DNA of 64,000 nucleotides. Origin: Erwinia typographi (lineage in GTDB: Bacteria > Pseudomonadota > Gammaproteobacteria > Enterobacterales > Enterobacteriaceae). Where the stretch lies: NCBI RefSeq assembly GCF_000773975.1, contig NZ_JRUQ01000027.1, positions 248,001 through 312,000 on the forward strand, read 5' to 3'. Within the stretch, counting starts at the first letter, position 1. Each line of letters opens with the position of its first letter. The position numbers and the translations under genes were made by a program. The notes under the pieces were generated by a model. That model saw nothing but the letters and a program-made list of their open reading frames with translations, did not search any database and had not been told where the DNA came from. Shown in pieces: positions 25,662 to 36,404 of this stretch.

Positions 25662-26297
25662 ATGGAAAACGGCAAAGAATACCCAGTGACTTTCACCAAA
25701 AACGATGTAGAAATTATTGCACGAGAGACACTTTATAACGGTTTTTTTTCACTCACCCGCTACCGTTTCCGTCACCGCTTGTTTAATGGCGGCATGAGTG
25801 ATGAAGTAAAAAGAGAAGTCTTTGAGCGCGGACACGCAGCGGTGCTGCTACCCTATGACCCGGTGCGGGATGAAGTGGTGCTGGTCGAACAAATCCGCAT
25901 TCCCGCATTTGACAGCAGCCAAACCCCCTGGCTGTTAGAATTAGTCGCCGGGATGATCGAGCCTGGCGAAACGCCCGAAGATGTGGTCCGGCGTGAAGCC
26001 GTGGAAGAGGCCGGAATTACCCCTGCGCGAGTGAAACCAGTGTTAAGCTATCTGGCCAGCCCCGGCGGCACCAGCGAGCGATTAGCTATTCTGGTGGGGG
26101 AAGTGGATGCCAGCGTGGCGAAGGGAAACCACGGTCTGGAGGAAGAGAATGAGGATATTCTTGTCCATGTGGTCAGCCGCGAGCAGGCGTACCGCTGGGT
26201 GGAAGAGGGGAAAATAGACAATGCGGCCTCTGTCATCGCCCTGCAATGGCTGGAGCTGCACCATAAAAAATTACGAGCCGAGTGGAAAACCGAATGA
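25662..26297 (+). CDS. nudF: ADP-ribose pyrophosphatase NudF
   Basis: Nudix hydrolase that splits ADP-ribose into AMP and ribose 5-phosphate. The Nudix box is complete: [20 protein letters not shown] followed by AG, near residues 97-119, with the extra Leu/Pro context of the ADP-ribose subfamily ([15 protein letters not shown]). The 211 residues match E. coli NudF (209). The stop overlaps the yqiB start as ATGA, so translation is coupled. It heads the nudF-yqiB-cpdA-yqiA-parE operon. Confidence 0.96.
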   Translation: MENGKEYPVTFTKNDVEIIARETLYNGFFSLTRYRFRHRLFNGGMSDEVKREVFERGHAAVLLPYDPVRDEVVLVEQIRIPAFDSSQTPWLLELVAGMIEPGETPEDVVRREAVEEAGITPARVKPVLSYLASPGGTSERLAILVGEVDASVAKGNHGLEEENEDILVHVVSREQAYRWVEEGKIDNAASVIALQWLELHHKKLRAEWKTE

Positions 26298-26719
26298 TAA
26301 AGCGCTATGTACCTGATTTCCCTGAAATGATGCGGGTGTGCGAGACCAACTTCGCCCAGCTGCGTCGCCTGCTGCCGAAAGAAGATCGGGCGGGTGAGTC
26401 AGTGACCTATCAGGTGAACGGTGCCAACTATTCCATAACCATTCATGAGTCGACGCGTTACACCACGCTGGTCGAGGTGAAGCAAACGGCCCCCGCCGTC
26501 AGCTACTGGAGTCTCCCGGCGATGTCCGTCAGGCTGTACCATGATGCGATGGTCGCGGAAGTGTGTTCAACGCAACAGATCTATCGCTTCAAAGCGCGCT
26601 ATGATTATCCTAACAAAAAGCTCCATCAGCGTGATGAAAAGCATCAGATAAACCAGTTCCTCGCTGACTGGTTGCGCTACTGTTTAGCGCATGGCGCGAT
26701 GGCCGTACCGGTTTGTTAG
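26294..26719 (+). CDS. yqiB: YqiB, DUF1249 family protein
   Basis: Conserved enterobacterial protein of DUF1249; function not established. The 141 residues begin [20 protein letters not shown] and contain the family-conserved [17 protein letters not shown] and [20 protein letters not shown]. It is soluble, with no signal or membrane segment. I chose the ATG at 26294, which overlaps the nudF stop codon, over an earlier in-frame start inside nudF. The ATGA overlap implies coupling to nudF. Confidence 0.92.
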   Translation: MIKRYVPDFPEMMRVCETNFAQLRRLLPKEDRAGESVTYQVNGANYSITIHESTRYTTLVEVKQTAPAVSYWSLPAMSVRLYHDAMVAEVCSTQQIYRFKARYDYPNKKLHQRDEKHQINQFLADWLRYCLAHGAMAVPVC

Positions 26720-26756
26720 ATACAATCTGAGATGGCGTTAACCCTAAGGATTTTGA

Positions 26757-27584
26757 TTGGATAGCCTGTTAAAACTTCCTGCGGCGAGTGGGTCCAGGGT
26801 CAGGATTTTACAAATAACGGATACCCACTTATTTGCAGGTAAAGACGAAACGCTGCTGGGCGTGAACACCTGGGCCAGTTTTGACGCGGTACTTCAGGCC
26901 ATTTCGGCCAGTCCTCGTCACTATGATTTGATCGTCGCCACCGGCGATCTGGCTCAGGATCATACGGTCGAGGCCTATCAGCATTTTGCTGAGGGTATTG
27001 CGCGCCTACCCGCTCCCTGCGTCTGGCTGCCGGGCAATCACGACTTCCAGCCCGCGATGTTCAGCACGCTGGCGGAATCTAAGATTGCCGATGAAAAGCA
27101 CGTCCTGATTGGCGACAGCTGGCAAATCGTGCTGCTGGACAGCCAGGTCTTCGGCGTGCCGCACGGGATGCTCAGCGACTATCAGCTCGAATGGCTGGAA
27201 AAAACGCTGGCGATTGAACCCCGGCGCCACACGCTGGTGCTGCTTCACCATCATCCGTTACCGTCCGGCTGCACCTGGCTTGACCAGCACAGCCTGCGTA
27301 ATTCGCATATGCTGGAGGCGGTATTGCAAAACTTCCCTCTGGCGACCACGCTGATTTGTGGACATATTCATCAGGATCTCGACCTGAACTGGAACGGGCG
27401 GCGGCTGCTGGCTACGCCTTCCACCTGCGTTCAGTTTAAGCCGCACTGCACCAGCTTCACTATCGATTCGGAAGCGCCAGGCTGGCGCTGGCTGGATCTG
27501 CTGCCGGATGGCAGAGTTGAAACCCAGGTCGAACGTCTGAATACCCGTGCCTTTAGCCCGGACCCTGATTCGGAAGGATACTGA
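26757..27584 (+). CDS. cpdA: 3',5'-cyclic-AMP phosphodiesterase CpdA
   Basis: Hydrolyses cAMP to AMP, lowering CRP-cAMP signalling. The metallophosphoesterase motifs are all present in order: [34 protein letters not shown] and [10 protein letters not shown], covering the two-metal ligands. At 275 residues it matches E. coli CpdA. It starts with TTG, as I recall for the E. coli gene, and AAGGA at 26746-26750 is six bases upstream, which fixes the start. It follows yqiB and precedes yqiA with a two-base gap. Confidence 0.96.
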   Translation: MDSLLKLPAASGSRVRILQITDTHLFAGKDETLLGVNTWASFDAVLQAISASPRHYDLIVATGDLAQDHTVEAYQHFAEGIARLPAPCVWLPGNHDFQPAMFSTLAESKIADEKHVLIGDSWQIVLLDSQVFGVPHGMLSDYQLEWLEKTLAIEPRRHTLVLLHHHPLPSGCTWLDQHSLRNSHMLEAVLQNFPLATTLICGHIHQDLDLNWNGRRLLATPSTCVQFKPHCTSFTIDSEAPGWRWLDLLPDGRVETQVERLNTRAFSPDPDSEGY

Positions 27585-27586
27585 TT

Positions 27587-28168
27587 ATGGCGACGCTGCT
27601 GTATCTGCATGGCTTTAACAGCTCGCCGCGGTCAGCAAAAGCGACCCTGTTTCGCGAGTGGATGGCGTCCCATCACCCGCAGATCAAGATGTACGTTCCT
27701 CAGCTTCCTGCTTTCCCCGGCGAAGCGGCGCTGATGCTGGAGAACTGGGTCATGTCCTCGGCCGGCGAGCAGGTAGGGATCGTCGGCTCATCGCTGGGCG
27801 GTTATTACGCCACCTGGCTTTCGCAGCGCTTTCGGCTGCCTGCGGTGGTGGTCAATCCGGCGGTACGGCCTTTTGAACTGCTGGCGGATTATCTGGGGAA
27901 TAATGAGAACCCATACACTGGCCAGCAATATGTGTTAGAGTCACGCCACATTTACGATCTGAAAGTGATGCAGATTGACCCGTTGGCGTCGCCGGATTTG
28001 CTCTGGCTGCTGCAACAAACGGGCGATGAAGTGCTCGACTACCGTCAGGCTCTGGACTACTACAGCGCCTGTCGCCAGACGGTTGAAGAGGGCGGCAATC
28101 ATGCTTTTATCGGATTCGAACGCCATTTCTCCCCGATCCTCGACTTCCTGGGCTTGCGAGATGCCTGA
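27587..28168 (+). CDS. yqiA: Esterase YqiA
   Basis: Alpha/beta-hydrolase with esterase activity on palmitoyl-CoA and p-nitrophenyl esters in E. coli. The 193 residues show the oxyanion region [10 protein letters not shown], the nucleophile elbow GSSLGGYYA, and a C-terminal histidine motif [10 protein letters not shown]; a loop Asp completes the triad. It starts two bases after cpdA, whose end carries the AAGGA ribosome site. parE follows after 53 bases. Confidence 0.95.
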   Translation: MATLLYLHGFNSSPRSAKATLFREWMASHHPQIKMYVPQLPAFPGEAALMLENWVMSSAGEQVGIVGSSLGGYYATWLSQRFRLPAVVVNPAVRPFELLADYLGNNENPYTGQQYVLESRHIYDLKVMQIDPLASPDLLWLLQQTGDEVLDYRQALDYYSACRQTVEEGGNHAFIGFERHFSPILDFLGLRDA

Positions 28169-28173
28169 AGTGA

Positions 28174-30117
<1,944 letters not shown>

Positions 30118-30198
30118 TGCCGTTTTAAACGGTTTATACAATGCCAGCGGTGAATCTGCCATATAATCTGCCAATGCGCGCTACCGTTAAGGTAACCC

Positions 30199-31098
30199 TT
30201 GAAAATCACCCTTGAAGAACTGCGGGCCTGGGTGGTGGTGGTCGATACAGGCTCGATCACCGCTGCCGCCGGGCAGCTGAGCCAGACCACTTCCGGCATC
30301 AGCCGCGCCCTGAGCAGGCTTGAGAATAAGCTGCAAACCACGCTGCTGCACCGCACCACCCGACGCATTGCGCTGACCGAGGAAGGGCAGATCTTCCTGG
30401 AACATGCGCGGCAAATCCTGCGTTCGGTAGAGATGGCGGAAGAGCAGATTGCTCAGCGCCGCGAAATCCCGTCGGGCCGCCTGCGGGTTAATGCGGCCGC
30501 GCCATTTATGCTGCACGTTATTGTGCCGCTGATGGATGAGTTCTCAGCACGCTATCCGCTGATCCAGCTGGAGCTGAATACCGATGATGTGGTGATCGAC
30601 CTGCTGGAGCAGCAGACGGATATCGCTATCCGCATTGGCGAACTGAGCGATTCCAGCATTCACGCGCGCTCCCTTGGCTGTAGTCGACTCAGGCTGATGG
30701 CCAGCCCGGCCTATCTGGCGAAGCACGGCACGCCGAAAAGCGTGGCTGAGCTGTCCAGGCATCGCCTGCTGGGCTTCAGCCAGATGGATCGTCACAACGT
30801 CTGGCCGGTCTGGCAAAGCGAAGGGGAACCGCTGCACATCAAGCCGACGCTTTCCGCCTCTAGCGGAGAAACGCTGCGGCAAATGGCGGTCTACGGGCAG
30901 GGAATTGCCCGGCTCTCGGACTTCCTGAGCCGGGAAGATCGCGCCAGCGGCAGGCTGGTGCCGGTGCTGGAAGAGGTGACGCGGGAGATGTATCATCCGA
31001 TCCACGCGGTGTATTACCGCAGCGCGACGCTGTCGGTGCGGATCAGCTGTTTCCTCGACTTCCTCAGCCAGCAGATCGCCAGCAAACCGTTGTTATAA
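30199..31098 (+). CDS. LysR-family transcriptional regulator (YafC/DmlR-like)
   Basis: The 299 residues have an N-terminal winged helix-turn-helix at about 1-65 (SITAAAGQLSQTTSGISRAL, with RTTRRIALTEEG at the end of the wing) and a periplasmic-binding-like effector domain at about 90-290. The pattern of the effector domain (AAPFMLHVIVPLMDEF, SDSSIHARSLG, GIARLSDF) is like the YafC/DmlR branch. It starts with TTG, six bases after AAGG. It faces the nucleoside hydrolase operon convergently across about 30 bases with a hairpin between. Target genes are unknown; proximity to the scavenging operons is only suggestive. Confidence 0.88.
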   Translation: MKITLEELRAWVVVVDTGSITAAAGQLSQTTSGISRALSRLENKLQTTLLHRTTRRIALTEEGQIFLEHARQILRSVEMAEEQIAQRREIPSGRLRVNAAAPFMLHVIVPLMDEFSARYPLIQLELNTDDVVIDLLEQQTDIAIRIGELSDSSIHARSLGCSRLRLMASPAYLAKHGTPKSVAELSRHRLLGFSQMDRHNVWPVWQSEGEPLHIKPTLSASSGETLRQMAVYGQGIARLSDFLSREDRASGRLVPVLEEVTREMYHPIHAVYYRSATLSVRISCFLDFLSQQIASKPLL

Positions 31099-31100
31099 AT

Positions 31101-31120
31101 GGCGGGTTTTATCGCCCGCC
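31101..31120. terminator. Hairpin between convergent LysR gene and nucleoside hydrolase
   Basis: GGCGGG and CCCGCC with an eight-base T-rich loop lie between the two convergent stops. There is no long T run. Confidence 0.5.
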
Positions 31121-31128
31121 GTCCTGAT

Positions 31129-32049
31129 TCAGTTCTGTAAGCTGGTCAGGAAAGCTTGCTTCACCTTCTGCGCATCAACTTCCAGGCACAGCGTCTGCTC
31201 GGCGCAGTTGGCAAACGGATTAAAACGGGACGCCAGTTGGGTGAGCCTGCGCAGCGTTTGCCCGAGGGTGATCCCTTCAGTCACAACCCGTACCGGTGAT
31301 TTCACCGTGGTGAAAAATTCAGGGTGATTCAGCCACGAAATCGTCAGCGTGTCGTGCAGCGCCATGCCCTCAAAACCTTCCCGCTCCAGGCTGTACTGCA
31401 AATAGCCTTTGGAAATTTGGGTTAAAACCGGCACGTTCAGCTGGCGAATATCCTCACCGGTAATCAGCACTTCATGCGTCACGTCCAGCGGCAACACCAC
31501 CACTGGCAGCGCCGAAGAGAGCACCAGATCGGCGGCGTGCGGGTCTTTCCAGATATTAAATTCGCTTTGTGGCGTGACGTTTCCGGCGTGACCATGGGTG
31601 CCAAACGCTCCGCCCATGATCACCACTTCTTTAATCAGCGGGATAATTTCCGGGGCCAGATTAATGGCGGTGGCGATATTGCTCAGCGGCCCGATGGCCA
31701 CCAGCGTTACCTCGCCAGGCAGCGATTTTACCGTGTCGATAATAAAGCTGATGGCGTTATCCGCCTGTTCATCAAAGGGATTGTGCAGAGCGTCGCCCAG
31801 CCCGTCGCTGCCGTGCACCAAAGCGCTGTTAGTCACCTGGGCTAAGCCCACGGGACGGGAGCAGCCGCGAAACACCGGCGCTTTCAGGCCGATCTGCTGC
31901 GAAAACAGCCGGGCATTTTTGACCGCCTGGCCGACGGACACATTGCCAAACACCGTGGTAATACCAAGGATAGTTTGCGTTTTAGCCGCGTAGGCCAGTG
32001 CAAACGCATCGTCTACGCCGATATCGGTATCGAAAATTATTTTTCTCAT
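31129..32049 (-). CDS. Nucleoside hydrolase (inosine/uridine-preferring family)
   Basis: Cleaves the N-glycosidic bond of ribonucleosides to free base and ribose. The 306 residues carry the calcium-binding aspartate signature [15 protein letters not shown] near the N-terminus, plus [37 protein letters not shown] and [12 protein letters not shown], which match the IunH family. No signal peptide, so cytoplasmic. It is the last gene of the operon flavin reductase, binding protein, fused ABC component, hydrolase (21 bases after the ABC gene). That position suggests the importer may deliver a nucleoside-containing compound, but the binding protein looks amino-acid-type. Substrate cannot be set from sequence. 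Confidence 0.92.
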   Translation of the reverse strand: MRKIIFDTDIGVDDAFALAYAAKTQTILGITTVFGNVSVGQAVKNARLFSQQIGLKAPVFRGCSRPVGLAQVTNSALVHGSDGLGDALHNPFDEQADNAISFIIDTVKSLPGEVTLVAIGPLSNIATAINLAPEIIPLIKEVVIMGGAFGTHGHAGNVTPQSEFNIWKDPHAADLVLSSALPVVVLPLDVTHEVLITGEDIRQLNVPVLTQISKGYLQYSLEREGFEGMALHDTLTISWLNHPEFFTTVKSPVRVVTEGITLGQTLRRLTQLASRFNPFANCAEQTLCLEVDAQKVKQAFLTSLQN

Positions 32050-32070
32050 CGTTCTCTGCTCGCTGATCGG

Positions 32071-33594
32071 TCAGGCGGAAAAATTCACGTCCTTCAAAAA
32101 AGCCTTAATGCGTGGATACTGGCCCAGACGCAGCTCGTCTGGTGAATCATCGCAAACCACGCGGCCTTTCTCCATAAAGACAATACGATGGGAAACCTTA
32201 AAGGCAAAGTTCATCTCGTGGGTCACAATGATCATGGTGATCCCTTCCTGCGCCAGCGCCTCAATCACCTGCAACACTTCATTCACTTTTTCAGGGTCCA
32301 GCGCTGAAGTCGGCTCGTCAAACAGCATGATTTGCGGTCGCATCATCATCGCCCGGGCAATCGCCACTCGCTGCTGCTGGCCGCCGGAAAGCTGGTGAGG
32401 ATACTTCGTCGCATGCTCCAGCATACCGACCTTTTGCAGCAGGACGCAGGCATGGTGCTTAAGCTCCCGCAGCGGCGCCAGCCGATGATAGCGCGGTGCC
32501 AGCAGCAAGTTGTCCATTACCGTCAGGTTCGGGAACAGATTGAAGCTCTGGAACACCATGCCGATGTTCAGGCGATGCTCGCCGTGCTCAATAAAACGCG
32601 GCTTCTGTGAACCCTGCTGGCTGAGCTGGATAAACGGCTGGCCGTTGACCTGGATCTCGCCGTTGTCGATCTGCTCCAGGCCGTTCAGCAGGCGGATCAG
32701 CGTGGTTTTCCCCGATCCCGAGGGGCCGATAACCGAAACCACTTCACCCGGCTGAATGTGCAGATTGACCGCGCCCAGCACTTCAACATTGTTATAGGCC
32801 TTATGCAGCTTAGCGGCGTGCAGGGCAGGAACGCCAGCGACTCTTGCCGGGCGTGGGACCTCGGGCAGCGGCTGGCTGGCTAGCTGTAACAGCATTGGAT
32901 CGACTGTCTTCGCCGTGTTGCGCTGAGTGACGTCGAGGTAGCGCTCCAGCTGCTTGAGCAGAAAGTCGAACAGGGTGACGATAAACACATAGTAAAATGC
33001 CACGGCGGCCATGGTTTCCATCACCAGGAAGTTCTGCGAGTAGAGGCGCTGGCCGACCATCAGGATTTCGGTCAGCGAGATCACCGACACCAGCGAGCTG
33101 AGCTTGACGATAGAAATATATTCGTTAGCCAGCGAGGGCAGCGCCACGCGTAGCGCCTGCGGGATCACTACTCGCCACTGAATGCCCGCATAGCGTAACC
33201 CCAGCGCCCGCGCCGCCTCGCGCTGGCCTTTGGGGACTGACAGCAGACCGCCGCGATGGATTTCAGCGATATAAGCCGTCTCGCTCAGCACCAGCGCGAT
33301 CAGGCCTGCCCAGAAGGGATCGCTGAGCAGGGCGGAGGTGGCGGGCAGCGCCTGTGGCAGGTTAAAGACAAAAATCAGCAGCACCAGCAGCGGCAGGCTG
33401 CGAAACAGCCAGATGTACAGGCGGGCGGGGATCGACAGCCACGGCTGCGAAGCCTGCTTACCCAGCGCCAGCACAAAGCCCAGCACTATACCGATCGCCC
33501 AGCTTGCCAGGCTCAGTTTGACCACGGTCCAGGTCGCCAGCCAGAAGTCCGCATCGCTCAGCAGGCTCAGTAAGTAGTTCCAGTCAAAAGTCAT
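32071..33594 (-). CDS. Fused ABC permease-ATPase for polar amino acids
   Basis: The 507 residues combine two parts that are usually separate. Residues 1-230 are a HisM/GlnP-type permease with about five membrane helices and the EAA loop ([15 protein letters not shown]...[10 protein letters not shown]). Residues 260-505 are a GlnQ/HisP-type ATPase with Walker [11 protein letters not shown], signature [15 protein letters not shown], Walker [13 protein letters not shown] and the switch His in IIVTHEM. A Pro/Ala-rich linker joins them. GGGAG precedes the ATG. It lies 23 bases after the binding-protein gene. Two copies would give a homodimeric transporter. The fusion is continuous in frame with no sign of a sequencing join. 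Confidence 0.93.
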   Translation of the reverse strand: MTFDWNYLLSLLSDADFWLATWTVVKLSLASWAIGIVLGFVLALGKQASQPWLSIPARLYIWLFRSLPLLVLLIFVFNLPQALPATSALLSDPFWAGLIALVLSETAYIAEIHRGGLLSVPKGQREAARALGLRYAGIQWRVVIPQALRVALPSLANEYISIVKLSSLVSVISLTEILMVGQRLYSQNFLVMETMAAVAFYYVFIVTLFDFLLKQLERYLDVTQRNTAKTVDPMLLQLASQPLPEVPRPARVAGVPALHAAKLHKAYNNVEVLGAVNLHIQPGEVVSVIGPSGSGKTTLIRLLNGLEQIDNGEIQVNGQPFIQLSQQGSQKPRFIEHGEHRLNIGMVFQSFNLFPNLTVMDNLLLAPRYHRLAPLRELKHHACVLLQKVGMLEHATKYPHQLSGGQQQRVAIARAMMMRPQIMLFDEPTSALDPEKVNEVLQVIEALAQEGITMIIVTHEMNFAFKVSHRIVFMEKGRVVCDDSPDELRLGQYPRIKAFLKDVNFSA

Positions 33595-33617
33595 CCGTTT
33601 GCTCCCGCCCCTCGCCG

Positions 33618-34445
33618 TTACTGTTTAAGCGCCTGAATGTCTGCCTCTTCCGGCTCAGCCAGATGATATTTCTTCAGCAGGGCGGCGTACTGACCGCTGG
33701 CTTTAAACGCGGCAATGCCGTCGGTGAGCTGCTGCCTGAATTCCGTATTGGTTTTGCTCACTCCCAGGCCAACCAGCACCGGATACAGCAGCGTATCGGA
33801 GGTTAGCGTCAGGCGGCCCTTCATCTTCTCCACCACCTGGCTGGCAACGGCGGCATCGGTCATCTGCACTTCTACCGCACGGGAAAGCATCGCCTGAGTC
33901 ACCTGCGGATCGGTCGAGAACTCGCTGACGACAATCGGCTTCAGACCCTGTTTGGCGCAGTAGTCGGTAGACAGCGCGTGAAGTTTTTCCAGCCAGTAAG
34001 TGCCCTGCATCGAACCGACTTTGTGGCCGCACAGCTCCTCCGGCTTTTTCGGCTTAAAGGTGCTGCTGCTGAGGGTGATTAACGATTCGCCGGTTTTCAG
34101 GTAGGGGATCAGATCGATCACTTTGCTGCGCTCGGGCGTGATAAACAGCGCGGAGGCGATAAGCTCATAGCGCTTCGCCTGTAGGCCAGGGATCAGGCTG
34201 GTAAAGCGGGTGTCCACATAATGCGGCTCCAGCTTCATTGCCTGCGCCACGCCATTAATGAATTCAATATCGAAACCGGCAGGCGTTTTGCCATCCAGAT
34301 ACTCATAAGGCGGGAAGGTGATATCGCTACCTACGGTGAGTTTGCCCGGCGTCATGACGCTGGCCTGAGCATAGGCCGCTAAGAACAGCGACAGCGTGAG
34401 AGTAATACCTTTCGCGATGTTATTAATCCGCAGTGTTGCAGTCAT
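33618..34445 (-). CDS. Amino-acid-type periplasmic binding protein
   Basis: Family 3 solute-binding protein (SBP_bac_3) of 275 residues. It has a Sec signal peptide (ends AAYAQA before SVMTPGKL), then the family opening LTVGSDITFPPYEYLDGKTP, the arginine that binds the ligand carboxylate in DTRFTSLIPGLQ with SALFITPERSK, and the second-lobe words GHKVGSMQGTYW and VQMTDAAVASQ. I chose the ATG at 34445 because GGAG is seven bases before it; the frame is open from a TTG two codons earlier. It should feed the fused permease-ATPase just downstream. An amine/amino acid-like ligand is likely; which one is unknown. Confidence 0.9.
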   Translation of the reverse strand: MTATLRINNIAKGITLTLSLFLAAYAQASVMTPGKLTVGSDITFPPYEYLDGKTPAGFDIEFINGVAQAMKLEPHYVDTRFTSLIPGLQAKRYELIASALFITPERSKVIDLIPYLKTGESLITLSSSTFKPKKPEELCGHKVGSMQGTYWLEKLHALSTDYCAKQGLKPIVVSEFSTDPQVTQAMLSRAVEVQMTDAAVASQVVEKMKGRLTLTSDTLLYPVLVGLGVSKTNTEFRQQLTDGIAAFKASGQYAALLKKYHLAEPEEADIQALKQ

Positions 34446-34541
34446 GATCAATCTCCGGTGCAGGTGTTTAGCTTCTGATGAGTGAGTTGTTTATTTTTAT
34501 TAGCAGGCCAGAACCGAGCCTGGCCGTAGCAAAAACTGGCC

Positions 34542-35054
34542 TCAGGGCTGGTCGCGCTGGATCAGCACATAGTGGCGCGCCTGCTTTGCCAGCGGCATAC
34601 CGGGATGGCGATGGACGGTTTGCACTTCGCCCACCAGCAGTACGTGGCTGTCCAGCGCCAGCTGGTGGTAAAGCTGGCAGTCAAAACCGGCGATAGCGCC
34701 GTGCAGCAGCAGATTCCCTGCTGCGCTTTCCGTCCAGTGGCCGCGCTCAAAGCCTTCCTTTTGCGCATCCGGCCCGGAAAATGCCTGGGCTATCGGTTTT
34801 TGCATTTCAGACAGCACGTTAATACTGAAGCGGCGATTTTCTTCAATAATCGGGCACAGTGGATGATCGCGGTGCAGGCAAATCATCAGCAGCTTGCGGT
34901 CGGCAGAGACCGAGGTCAGGGTGTCGACGACGGCGCCTGCTCTGCCAGCCGAACCCGCCGTAGCAATAATATTTATGCCCGTAACGCCGCTTTCCAGCGC
35001 ATGAATAAAGGCGTTACGCGTCATTAATGGCAATTCCTGAACCGTGGGGGCCAT
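34542..35054 (-). CDS. NAD(P)H-dependent flavin reductase (HpaC-like)
   Basis: The 170-residue protein is of the Flavin_Reduct family that supplies reduced FMN or FAD to a two-component monooxygenase. Visible motifs are GVTGINIIATAG, GRAGAVVDTLTSVSADRKLLMICL, RRFSINVLSEMQ and the terminal RHYVLIQRD, all like HpaC/RutF. GAGGAG precedes the ATG. It is the first gene of the leftward operon and is divergent from ridA. No luciferase-type or FADH2-dependent monooxygenase lies in the same operon, so its partner is missing or encoded elsewhere. Confidence 0.9.
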   Translation of the reverse strand: MAPTVQELPLMTRNAFIHALESGVTGINIIATAGSAGRAGAVVDTLTSVSADRKLLMICLHRDHPLCPIIEENRRFSINVLSEMQKPIAQAFSGPDAQKEGFERGHWTESAAGNLLLHGAIAGFDCQLYHQLALDSHVLLVGEVQTVHRHPGMPLAKQARHYVLIQRDQP

Positions 35055-35305
35055 AGCCAGCTCCTCAATTTGTCAGCCTGAGTATGTCCATGCGGGCAGG
35101 TAAAGATAAATGCGTATTTTTTTAGGCTATGACATCAAAAAAACGAGCCTCGGTAAGGCCAGTTTTTCCTTATTCTTTACCGATAAAAATCCTAATTTAT
35201 TTTCTTTTCGCCAGGCTTCAAAAATAGGGCTGCTATCCTGAGTTGGTCGCGCGCGAAAAAAGCCGGCTGGCGCTGTTCATCCCATTGCCACTGAAGGAAC
35301 TTTCC
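35055..35305. promoter_or_regulatory. Divergent promoter region flavin reductase/ridA
   Basis: These 250 bases separate two outward operons. The middle (about 35125-35225) is A+T-rich with several poly-A and poly-T words, fitting back-to-back promoters. An inverted pair CGAGCCTCGG...GGCC is visible near 35142. No regulator site is certain. Confidence 0.4.
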
Positions 35306-35725
35306 ATGAGTCAACCGACCCATACCCGTATCCGCATGTTTAATACTAAAGACACCTACCCTAATCAGGCGCTGAATAACGATCTCTGCCAGGCCGTTCG
35401 CGCGGGCAATACGGTTTATGTTCGTGGTCAGGTGGGAACCGATTTTGATGGCAAGTTAGTGGGGCTGGGCGATGCAGGTTTGCAGGCTGAACAGGCGATG
35501 AAAAATATCAAACAGCTGCTGGAAGAGGCCGGAAGCGACCTCAGCCATATCGTTAAAACCACCACCTACATTGTCGATCCGCGCTATCGCGAGCCGGTTT
35601 ATCTGGAAGTGGGCAAATGGCTAAAGGGCGTGTTCCCGATCTCCACCGGACTGGTGGTTTCCGGGCTGGCGCAACCGCAGTGGCTGGTCGAGATCGACGT
35701 GATCGCCGTGATCCCGGAGGCATAA
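35306..35725 (+). CDS. RidA-family protein (Rid/YER057c)
   Basis: The 139-residue protein belongs to the Rid family, whose best-known members hydrolyse reactive enamine or imine intermediates made by PLP enzymes. Family marks are NTVYVRGQVGTDFDGKLVG, QAEQAMKNIKQLLEEAGSDL and TTYIVDPRYREP; the catalytic-type Arg of RidA proper is present only in a related position, so deaminase activity is uncertain. I chose the ATG at 35306, six bases after AAGGAA, rejecting an upstream in-frame start. The stop is one base from the DUF1028 start. It is the first gene of a three-gene operon with DUF1028 and an M20 deacetylase. Confidence 0.9.
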   Translation: MSQPTHTRIRMFNTKDTYPNQALNNDLCQAVRAGNTVYVRGQVGTDFDGKLVGLGDAGLQAEQAMKNIKQLLEEAGSDLSHIVKTTTYIVDPRYREPVYLEVGKWLKGVFPISTGLVVSGLAQPQWLVEIDVIAVIPEA

Positions 35726-35726
35726 C

Positions 35727-36404
35727 ATGACCTTCTCGATTGCCGGATTTTGCCCGCGCAGCGGCCAGTTTGGCGTTGCGCTCAGCTCATCCAGCATGGC
35801 CGTGGCGGCCCGCTGTCCGTGGCTGATGAGCGGCGTCGGCGCCGTCTCCAGCCAGAATGTCACCTTACCGGCCCTTGGCCCCAAAATTCTTGAGCGCCTG
35901 CGCCAGGGCGAAAGTGCCGCTGCTGCGCTAAAAGCGGTGATGAACGAGGAGCCCTTCGCCGATTGGCGTCAGGTCACGGTGGTGGATAATCAGGGGCAAA
36001 CCGCCGTATTTTCCGGCGGGCGCTCGTTAGGGATTAACCATCAGCGCGAAGGGCTGAACTGCGTGGCGGCGGGCAATATGCTGGCGAGCAAGCAGGTGAT
36101 TGAGGCGATGGTCAGCCAGTTCTGCGCCGACCCGTCGCTGGCGCTTGGCAACCGTCTGATTGCCGCGTTACAGGCCGGGCTCCAGGCGGGCGGCGAGGCC
36201 GGCCCGATCTACTCCGCCGGAATGAAGATCGTCAGCAGTGAGAGTTGGCCATTGACCGACCTGCGGGTTGACTGGCATGAGCAGGATGCCATCGGCGAGC
36301 TGGCGAGCCACTGGCAGCGCTGGCAGCCGCAGAGCGAAGCCTATCTGACCCGCGCCATCAACCCAGCGGAAGCCCCAAGCTATGGCGTGCCCGGCGATGA
36401 ATAA
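35727..36404 (+). CDS. DUF1028 domain protein
   Basis: Belongs to DUF1028, a family with an Ntn-hydrolase-like fold and no proven reaction. The 225 residues begin MTFSIAGFCPRSGQFGVALSSSSMAVAARCPW, and the short stretches VALSSSSMAVAARCPW, ISQN-like SSQNVTLPALG and NCVAAGNMLASKQVI are typical. A GGAGG site inside the end of ridA serves it. Its last bases overlap the deacetylase start by eight. DUF1028 genes often sit with RidA and M20 peptidase genes; that co-occurrence is from memory. A hydrolytic role on the same compound as the deacetylase is plausible. Confidence 0.9.
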   Translation: MTFSIAGFCPRSGQFGVALSSSSMAVAARCPWLMSGVGAVSSQNVTLPALGPKILERLRQGESAAAALKAVMNEEPFADWRQVTVVDNQGQTAVFSGGRSLGINHQREGLNCVAAGNMLASKQVIEAMVSQFCADPSLALGNRLIAALQAGLQAGGEAGPIYSAGMKIVSSESWPLTDLRVDWHEQDAIGELASHWQRWQPQSEAYLTRAINPAEAPSYGVPGDE

